A stretch of 64,000 bases of DNA from Ceriagrion tenellum (taxonomy: Eukaryota; Arthropoda; Insecta; Odonata; Coenagrionidae), in assembly GCA_963169105.1 (NCBI GenBank), contig OY720635.1, positions 161,580,976-161,644,975 on the forward strand, read 5' to 3'. Below, piece by piece: positions 55,930 to 64,000 of this stretch (positions are counted from its first letter, which is position 1; every line of letters starts with the position of its first letter). Made by a program: the position numbers and the translations under genes. The notes beneath the pieces were generated by a model. It saw only the letters and a program-made list of their open reading frames with translations. It was not told where the DNA came from and did no database searches.

Positions 55930-57615
55930 GCGCGTTCAAGACAAATGAAAGCTTCACGAATAAAACTAAAACAATTGGCGGACTCTTACGGCCATTTTCA
56001 GATATATCTCGGAATAATATCCGCGGTGGAGAGAGTTTGCGTCGCCATGGGGATGACAGAGGTGCGATTTTTTTTACAAAAAACACTTCATCGATTGTGC
56101 GGGAGAATTCATCGTTTGGACACCGATGCGGAGAGGCGCCGTGGTAGCTTATTTCTGTGGTGCGTTTGCTATTTCAAATACCTAAATTGATGGTGGTTGC
56201 TTAAATTTTATAATATACATTTTTAAATGTTACTTTCTTGCTCATCTGTAAATAGCTGTCATGTTAATAAGAATTGTTTCGGAATCTCAGAATAGTGGCC
56301 AGTCAAGCGCGAGGTGGAGGCCAGCCATATTAAGTGTGAATTTGGCTTGAGGCAGGATCACCCCCATGAATACAACACACTACGTTTTCCAGTCTTCTTA
56401 GACATAACTTAAAAAATGTCCAAAAAGTTTGATTTCTCATTCTAACGTCGGCGTTTTAAGCATCGTAAATGCATAGAAAACTCCCACTGATTTGAAGAAT
56501 TCGATAATTGCTAATTTTTTTTGGAGGAGTGGGTTGGAGGGGCGATTAAAAATCATAGAGGAATCAGTCTATTCTAGGAAAAGCGACATGTTATGCCTTA
56601 ATCTAAAGAGTGAGAAAGATAGCATTTGGTGGCATCTAGGAATGGTCTCAAAGAGTGAAATTAAATAAAATTTGCATATACCTTCTACTCACTCCATGAT
56701 GCGTATTATTCCTTGTAAATGACACGCAGGTGTTGAAACCAGTCGAAGTTTAGGAATAAAGTGTGTGCAACGTACAATTTTTATTTTATTGCACTCTTTC
56801 AGATGAACTTAAAATTCCATTAAGTAAACCATTATTAACATTATGTAGGTTGGTCTTTACTTGTGGAGATGTGAATGAATAAGTGCTTAGATTATGATGC
56901 GGTGTTTTTGCCTGATGGCCCAAGGGAACAGAGGGGCACCAGTGTTCCCTGTTCGATGAGCAGGAGGATGGATCAGAGTACCCGTAGGATGAGCGCTATA
57001 CAGAGCCCCCGGGATTACTTCTGTAAAGAAGCATAGGGAATAGAAACAAAGGGTAAATGCTTCAAAGACCAACGTAGTGATTTATGACCAAAAAAGGACA
57101 GAAAGGACTGTACAAATGGGGTGCTTGGTGTAGTAACATTGAAGAAAATGTTATTACACCCTGATAAATTTCTCGTTGTTCCACTTTCATCGTTGACTAC
57201 GGCAGATTGCATGGTAACATGTAGATTTTTATAGACCTTATGTGATCTTGTTTTAGTAGCATTTTGTGTAATCATTATGGCAAATTATAATCGTATCTTA
57301 GCAATTATTCTGGTATCTATTTGCCTCCGTTTGCTACTACTGATCCTAACTGATGGGGAACTCAGGCGCACTGGACGTTTTTAGGTTTCGCTGAAGTAGT
57401 ACCATACTACAGTAATACTGTAGTATTTCACTTCTGGCGCGTGATTTGAACCGATGCATCACTTTTGGAACAAATCCACATGCATTTAATTTTCGTAAAC
57501 TGCTTTGAATGCTTGTCTTCGCTGACAATGCCTAACTGAACCTGAAGTTATAAATAAAGGTCGTAACTTACGAAAAATCTACTTCAAGTCTTTATTTTAT
57601 ATTTCAAAGAACTTC
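55930..57615. other. Anonymous DNA
   Basis: No gene supported. A small palindrome (ATACTACAGTAATACTGTAGTAT) lies at 57404-57426. Confidence 0.5.
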
Positions 57616-57619
57616 TCAA

Positions 57620-58375
57620 CCGAGACAATGAGAACAAAAATGAGGACTTGGAGAGACATGAGCCAAGAGAAGAGGATAATGATGGAATTGCTCAGGAACT
57701 ATCCATAGAGGAGGTGGAAGAAATCATCAGGAAAATGAAAAACAACCGCTCACCAGGAGAAGACAGTATAGTAGCTGAGCTATTGAAATATGGAGGTCCA
57801 ACTCTGCTAACAAAAATGCACGAGCTAACATGCGATATATTGTCAAACGAGATTATGCCCGAGAAATGGAAGACGGGAATAATATGCCGCATTTTAAAAG
57901 CGACAAACGTAACTGCGGAAGCGTACTACAGAGGTATCACGCCGCTAAATGTGGCCTACAAGGCTATATCTGGTGTGCTAAATAAGACTAATCACCCTTG
58001 CGGAAAGAACACTGGGGGAATACCAGTGTGGGTTTCGCCCTATTGAGAGCACGACCGACCAAGCTTTTCAATTAGGCTGATGATGGAGAAATTCTATATG
58101 ACCTAGACGTACATTTTTATTTATTGACTTCCAACTGGCATTTGACAGTATAAGTCGCGGTGAGCTCATGAGGGTGCTAAATCAGCTCCAAATCTCACAA
58201 AAACTAATACGTGTGGTGGAATTTACCTTGGATGATACAAGGGCGAGAGTAAAAGTCCAGATTTGTCTTATCAATGAATTCAGATTCAAAGTTGGAGTTA
58301 AGCAAGGCGATGGGCTGGAGGCAGTACTCTTCAACCAGGCTCTACATTAAGCAGTCCAAGCCATAGACTGAAAGG
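57620..58375 (+). pseudogene. RTE-like LINE relic, RT N-terminal half
   Basis: The frame 57648-58046 reads ELSIEEVEEIIRKMKNNRSP then GEDSIVAELLKYGG, EIMPEKWKTGIICRI and YYRGITPLNVAYKAISGVLN, the conserved start of the RT domain in RTE-like LINEs. A frameshift follows in the CGFR region (about 58025-58040). The next blocks are FIDFQLAFD-like (near 58120-58145) and a frame at 58168-58350 with QKLIRVVEFTLDDTRARVKV then FKVGVKQGDGL, corresponding to RT motifs up to the GVRQGD block. The catalytic FADD region is not present. Lesions are few in the first 130 codons. Confidence 0.87.
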
Positions 58376-58697
58376 GAACGCTATTTGAGAAGTTAACTCA
58401 GATATGCGCGTGTTGGAAGGAGCTCTTGAAGTTAAATGGAGTTCCATGTGTAATAACGAGCGGAAGGATATGTAATAATACAATAAGTCGCATATGATGG
58501 CCGCGTTGTTTGTTTGTTTACGCGGTCACCGGGGAAACAAGAGAGGGACGCGCGAGGATACGAGAGTACGCACGAGAGGGAAGCGGGAACACGAAGAAGA
58601 GGACGGTCGGTAGTGAACGTTTTTCTTTTTATTTGTGAAGTGAAACAAAGGAAGTGCTATTTTATTTGTGAAGTGAATTAAAGGAACTGTTACATAT

Positions 58698-58710
58698 TGG
58701 CGCCCAACGT
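58698..58710 (+). promoter_or_regulatory. tRNA-Lys-type primer-binding site
   Basis: TGGCGCCCAACGT, three bases after the left LTR, is complementary to the 3' end of tRNA-Lys. A second version (GGCGCCCAACGTGGAGC, 59050-59066) sits at the centre of the palindrome. Confidence 0.8.
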
Positions 58711-58788
58711 AAGGCACGACTTCTCGATTAGAAAGGGACCACGGGCAACCTGAGTTTAAGTTTCAGTGGATAGAAGCTAAATTGCGAA

Positions 58789-59023
58789 ATGGCAGGCGTC
58801 ATTAGAAAACTCCACGAGTTAAAGAAGGGGAAATTGCAAAGTATCTTAAAAGAACGGGGAGTACCGGCGTAAGGGGCAAAATTTGAATTAAAAGAGCGTT
58901 TACGGTTAATGTTGGAGAAGGAGGGTATAGATACAAAGACGTACGAGTTTGAAATTGAGATGGAGAGCCCAATCAAGAGCGGGATTCAGGTCATGCTGAG
59001 GGAGAAATGTAAAGAACAGTAAT
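58789..59023 (+). pseudogene. gag: Gag N-terminus with SAP-like segment
   Basis: Starting at the first ATG after the primer site, the frame reads MAGVIRKLHELKKGKLQSIL then KERGVPA, a TAA at codon 28, and GAKFELKERLRLMLEKEGID. This is a helix-turn-helix SAP-like pattern with a Gly in the turn, comparable to the gag start at 15953. The stop lies within the turn. The frame then leaves coding-like sequence at 59023, near the fold-back centre. The capsid and zinc-knuckle parts are absent. Confidence 0.7.
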
Positions 59024-59349
59024 ATTGACTTCAGGAATTGTTACATATCGGCGCCCAACGTGGAGCAATATGTAACAATTCCTGAAGCCAATATTACTGT
59101 TCTTTACATATCTCCCTCAACATGGCCTGAATGTCCTGAAACAATTCCTTTATTTCCCTTCACAAATAAAATAACACTTCCTTTGTGTCACTTCAAAAAT
59201 AAAAAGAAAAACGTTCACTACTGACCGTCCTCTTCTTCGCGCTCCCGCTTCGCTCTTCCTCGCGGGTCCCTCTCTTGTTTCCCCGGTGACCGCATAAGCA
59301 AACAAACAACGCGGCCATCCCATGCCACTTATTGTATTATTACTGATAC

Positions 59350-60290
59350 CTATCCGATCTGAAGTGTTCGTCTAATTGTGAAGGACTATTTGATGCCTGT
59401 TCATGTATCTACTCTCTCCTCCTACACCTCTACTTGCGATATCGCCACAGCAGACATTGGCCCGCATTGACATGGGGAACGTGTGATCAGGCGCTTTCGC
59501 TATATTCTGTTAAATATACCAGTTTCCCGATGTGCCTGTGTTTTGTCTTCATCATACTCACCGATCCGAGAATTTACCTTGACTTCCTGACCCCGACATC
59601 AAAAGTGGGATCCAACCAACGCTCCTGATGAAGATTCTGCTAAGGTGTTCATCAAGATTACGATTGATGTACTCGCTGGGATGGGACACCGCGTGGCGAG
59701 TTCTGTTCCTCCCGCTATATGCGCACTCCTAGCACCTGCAGCCCATTACCCTGACGAGAGCACTTGGACAAGTTAACCGACGCAAGTGAAGAGTTGGTAA
59801 CAGAATACCTTTTCCGATCCGCAGCATTCTGGTAAGAGTGTCATCTCGTTTTGTGCGTTCCAGAAAGAAGCTTGTTAAAGCGGTGGCAGCATAGTGATTA
59901 TCCGTGAACTTATAATTTGAACGGTGATTTGTTGTCATCTATTAATGCTCTGATATTACTCATGGGTTAAACTTTCCATGTTTATTGTTCTCTCTCTCTT
60001 CCTCTAATTCGAATGAAAAATGTGAATGTCGTTATATTCCCTGTGATTTTGAAGTAATAGCCGATTCCTTATGGCATTTTCAAATTGTTTCGTTGATTGC
60101 AAATCAATCACAAAGTCATATTGCAAATCCGTGTGTGGTTTAAATTTTTACTGTGACAGCTTATATTGCCGACGTTCAAATACAGGTATATTGAAGCTTT
60201 TATCCCTTTTGGCAACGTACTAGAAATAGTGGTTAAGTTGGAGGGAGCAGAGTGCAATGCAGTTACTTAAGTCAAAATGTTGGTAACTAA
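59350..60290. other. Anonymous DNA
   Basis: No gene supported. TGACCCCGACA at about 59592-59602 resembles a tRNA-Trp primer site, but no LTR end precedes it. Confidence 0.45.
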
Positions 60291-60293
60291 TAA

Positions 60294-60420
60294 ATTCAGG
60301 CTTCTCTTTGTGGAACCTCTCCATATCTGAAATCAAAATATTCAAGTATTGGTCCAGCAATAAATTTATTCTTTACGACCCGAATCCTTCACTTGAATAT
60401 TTTGATTTCCAAAATATTGG
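60294..60420. repeat. Snap-back repeat related to 28406-28543
   Basis: A perfect 19-bp inverted repeat (GAAATCAAAATATTCAAGT at 60329-60347 and its complement at 60391-60409) with a 43-bp loop, followed by CCAAAATATTGG. The lead-in TTCAGGCTT...AACCTCTCCATATC matches the 28.4-kb locus. Confidence 0.65.
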
Positions 60421-60424
60421 TCTT

Positions 60425-63400
60425 ATGAAGCAGAAATGCTCTCTTATAAAGAAACAGCGTAATTTAATTACGGGGCCAATTCTCGTTCAAATCGACTCGT
60501 AACTCCTCCTGGAGAAGGTTTAAAGTGGTTCATCATTGCGGAATTCGCCTGAACTAAGTCTTTTTTATCCAAAAAGGAAGATGACAGACGGTCGCAGTCT
60601 GCTTTATCACCTTTTACAATGTGAATTTCTACGGGGTATCAATAATCCCCAAGTTTATTCTTTATGAAAAACAGGAAAACTATCAAATAATTATTGGAAC
60701 TGTCTGATGAATATTCGCTGTCATCAAACATCATGGAAACTAGGATTTTTATGTAACAAATTGAAAAAGCATGAAGCAGTGGTCCCAACTATTGACCTTT
60801 TGATTAGTTACGTGAACTTTGGCTCAGATATTACGTGTAACAATCAATCAAAAATTTTTAACTTGAGTATTTTATCATTGTTTGAACTACTATGGTTAAC
60901 TCTCGAATCGGTATCATTACTGATTACCTTGGAATCTGAATCACTGGAATATGCTAAATACAAAAACACGGAAAGGTTTCGTATTCAGAAGGCCTCTGTA
61001 GCTTGATGTTTTTCGTGAGAATTCCATATTTTAGTAAATTGATAAGTAATGTGAATGATCGGAGATAATGGCCTTGCTGCTGACCTCGAAAGTAACTGCT
61101 TATGCTTGAATGACGACTCGAGGACTTCTCCGATATAGCATAGCCTTTCGTTTGAGGGATTGTATACGATCTTCTAAACAAAGGGATTTGACATTCAAGA
61201 ATACCCTTCACTTTTTGCTTACCAAGGCATTCAGGTGAAAAAGTTGCGAGGAGTTTGGGCATTAAACTACTCTCTGGTGACGGACTCTTATGCCTCTCCG
61301 CCAACTTCCACGTCAGCCCGTGGCAGTGGGGTTTGTGCCTTTGAGCTTTCTGATCATGCTATTACATGTTCGAGTGCCACACGAGAGTAGATCATTCCCT
61401 GGCCGGAGCATGAGTGTTTATGTGATGCTTAGAGAGCTAATGCTAGAGAGCACTGATCGATCATTGACACTGAAATATATACGTAATTTCTAAATTGCCT
61501 AACGGCTTTTGGTAGACAGCATCGATGGGTGTGATGCCGTTTAATTTCAGTAACGCGACCTTTAATCGTGTCTTCTCAATCGTCGTAGAAGAACATCAGT
61601 AGTGCGAGTTGAGCAGTGTAAGTCGAATTAACTTGTAACTTATTTGCGCAAGCTGCAATTAGTATTCTACAGAGTAAACATTAGCTGCCGAAAAAGAGCT
61701 TTTGAAATAGTAGCTCTCAAGTTGGTACATTGACTGAAGTGCTAGCCTCTCGACCCAGGGGTCCCGATGGAGGACTCCGCCGGGGAGAGGATGTTATGCG
61801 AGATTTTTTCCCGGGTCAATGTCATGTGGCAGTGTGGCCAGTCAACTAAGACTATCATTATCATTCTTTCAAGCAAGAAGAATTAAATAATCTTAAATCA
61901 TTTTAGGTATTCACCTGATAAATTAGGTCATATGATTTATTGATAACGGAGTAATTCAGTAAACTTCTACTGACTACAACTAAACGTGACTACGTATGCA
62001 GAGAGTCATGTTGGGTTAATTACTCTAAAATGGTTATAATTTTGAAATTTAGCCTCGGACAGTTTTTCTTGTTTGCATTTATGCATTAGCAGAGTCTTTA
62101 TAATGAACAGCTCCCTTAATATGGCTATTCTTCAGAAGTAAGAAACAGAGAAGGCGTTAAGAAAGGAAAATATCGACAGTAATTATTTCTTTGACCGCGT
62201 AATGATATGATGCATTCCACAGTGAAAAGATTGCCTCCCTTAAAATCGGAAAAGAGTAAAGGAAAAGAAGTTTGCCGTTTTTGAGTTCTTGATAGATCTA
62301 CTAATATCAGCATTAGCTTTTTTGTAAATGGCAACTAATGCCATTATAAGGTTGATAATACCTTAGCAGCCATTTCACAAACCCCTGGCTTCCTAATTGG
62401 GGGTTCTGCTTGGGAGGAGATCCTTATCAGATAATAGTAAAAGCACTTAGCCCTAAATACTCTTAACGGAAGGGGGGTCATAATTGAAAGTGATGCGAAT
62501 TCCAAAGGATTAAGTTCCCGTCATTTGTTTAACTTCATAGTCAAATTCACTCTATAATCTCCTTCGATTCCCCGAGGCGATAGTCACATTGGAGGCTACG
62601 TAAGCCCAGTCAAAAGCAATACGTTGAAATAGTTATCGAGTCAGAATGATTGAGTGGCATCTGAAAGATTCAACTGAGTTTAAATGTTAGCCGTCAAAAT
62701 TCAAAGCCTTTTCAAAAGCCTTAGATCATGGATATGACCTGGTCTAAGTCAAAAGGGCACAGTCCTTGACCAATTTCTCTGAATGTTCTCTCTGGTAGAC
62801 TGATGGCTGAGTGAGAGTGGCCATCACAGCCCTACCTTATAAATTGGCTCATTTTTCCAGCCGAGAATGGTTTTCAGCTACGAACACCGATACTCCCCCA
62901 ACCGTTGCATTGTTATGTATGCCACAACATTTGTCTCGAGTGAGTGATTCGAGGCTTGATTCTCTGTTTACAAATATTCCGCATGACTCTCCGAGGTTTT
63001 CAACACGGAGACTCATCATGATCTTAATATCTCCATTTTGGACAAAATTAAATCTATCTTCTGGATGGAAAACCAAGATGATTTTATCGAACTGCTACGT
63101 CGGAAAAGCACCAGATGCTTCTTCTCATAAAAATTTGATGGAGCAAGAGCTCTTAATTTGGCACAAGGAGTGGCAGTCCGGCGTCCTCCAACATTGGTGC
63201 GGGATTGAATATCCTCTTGAAGTAATGAGGAATGGACCCCATGGTGTAAATCTTTCTGCAGGGATGTGATCCATTACCTCAACCATGAATAAATATTAAG
63301 GATTGTTATCTCGTCGCCAAAAACTGTTGTCTAGAATTCCGTAAACAAACAACTTTTTGGAAAGTGGTGCCGCCCAGTGATGAGAGACGGACGTACAAAT

Positions 63401-64000
63401 GTAAATACAGTCGATAGTTTGTAAATAAACACGTCGTACTGGTTTTACAATGAATATGCATGGGTTTTACCTACAATTAATCATAATGCAGTGGATAAAA
63501 AAGGTAGTACTACACGCGGGACGTAATTACCCACTTTTTCAATATCGTCCGGTCTACAGATATATTTAATTCCTCTCCAAAATTCAATTAAATAAATGTA
63601 CAATTAACTTCTTTGTACTTCGTGAATATCGCTATACGGAAATTTAATAATAATGCGAGGTTACTTCAAGAGTATTCCCAATGGCCATCATTGCAGTGTA
63701 GGTAAAAAAGAATGCACTTACCGCCGCCCTGAACAGATTCTTATTTTTCAATCCAAGTCTCCTATTTTGGGTCCTCGTAGAGGCATACCCTGTTTTGCAG
63801 CCTGGCACGAAGAAAGTTCTGTTTAAACAAGGCATTCTAAATTATTTATTTAAGCCGAACGGGCTTAATGCATTCAAATTTGAATCAGTCTGGCAAACAT
63901 CGTCGTCGGCACACGATGGACGTTTCATAAACCTCTTACAAATTTTCTGTAATAGATATTTCCTCTCTAGCATTTACAAATTAACTTTTAGATCACAAAA
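60425..64000. other. Anonymous AT-rich DNA, no gene seen
   Basis: About 3.6 kb without a supported gene. Frames at 60707-61006, 60954-61304 and 62811-63269 (152 residues) have no domain that I recognise, and no splice-linked partner frames were evident. Confidence 0.5.

Larger units (their letters stand above)
58471..59344. mobile_element. LTR-retroelement derivative with inverted LTRs
   Basis: The left LTR (58471-58694) begins TGTAATAATACAATAAG and ends GTTACA. The right LTR (59071-59344) is the same sequence in opposite orientation, ending CTTATTGTATTATTAC, with about 65 extra bases near its inner end. Between them are a PBS, a gag start and a second PBS-like site (59049-59066). Sequences around the second site fold back: 58984-59047 is mirrored by 59069-59140. 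GATA occurs just outside both outer ends (58467-58470 and 59345-59348), a possible 4-bp target duplication for the whole unit. Normal retroelements have direct LTRs, so this is a rearranged product. No RT, protease or integrase is present. Confidence 0.8.

Noticed and set aside
59585..59605. TGACCCCGACA as a tRNA-Trp primer site
   Set aside because: The preceding bases do not form an LTR end, no gag frame follows, and an 11-base match is weak alone.
62811..63269. 152-codon plus-strand frame
   Set aside because: No domain or repeat family recognised and no neighbouring exon-like frame; compatible with chance.
1..64000. CRISPR arrays, rRNA genes, bacterial operons or riboswitches
   Set aside because: No regularly spaced direct repeats with unique spacers, no rRNA-like conserved blocks, and coding remains are all eukaryotic mobile-element types.

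Overview
The window looks like gene-poor DNA from an arthropod nuclear genome, most likely an insect. I found no rRNA, intact tRNA, CRISPR array or operon, and no convincing multi-exon host gene. Almost every protein-like stretch belongs to a decayed mobile element. The species cannot be read from the sequence. The arthropod call rests on inference: the mix of element types (RTE-like and CR1/Jockey-group LINEs, a CsRn1-like Ty3 element with a tRNA-Trp primer site, Ty3 gag proteins with an N-terminal SAP-like segment, hAT and Harbinger elements, tRNA-derived repeats) and the lack of any vertebrate or plant hallmark.

Layout. 0-10 kb: a small hAT-type element with a perfect 8-bp target duplication (603-896), LINE fragments (3.5-5.5 kb and 7.4-7.7 kb) and a 57-copy, 17-bp minisatellite (8130-9098). 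10-21 kb: a nested retroelement cluster. It holds a truncated CsRn1-like Ty3 element (10.39-12.19 kb), a CR1-group LINE relic on the minus strand (12.5-13.7 kb), and a young Ty3 element on the minus strand (13867-18626) whose 5' LTR is split by a 2480-bp Harbinger-type element. An hAT-type MITE (19054-19490) and an RTE-like LINE relic follow. 21-39 kb: mostly AT-rich or GC-rich anonymous DNA with LINE scraps, a second copy of the same hAT MITE (26116-26545), several snap-back hairpins, a 90-bp pure (AT)n tract, a composite palindromic element carrying a tRNA-like module (34.18-34.64 kb), a probable solo LTR (35351-35901) and a TIR element (37857-38494). 39-44 kb: an old repeat that appears to enclose a dead hAT transposase gene. 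44-64 kb: more hairpin elements, two LINE relics, a head-to-head tRNA-like palindrome (55.45-55.93 kb), an RTE-like RT relic, and an 874-bp retroelement derivative whose two LTRs face each other in inverted orientation (58471-59344).

The best-supported calls are insertions whose ends can be read to the base from target-site duplications: 603-896, 16055-18534, 19054-19490, 26116-26545 and 52403-52565. They give a relative order: LINE before small element at 52 kb, and Ty3 before Harbinger at 16-18 kb. The most unusual structures are the paired tRNA-like palindromes at 34 and 55 kb and the inverted-LTR retroelement at 58.5 kb. Neither matches a standard element layout.
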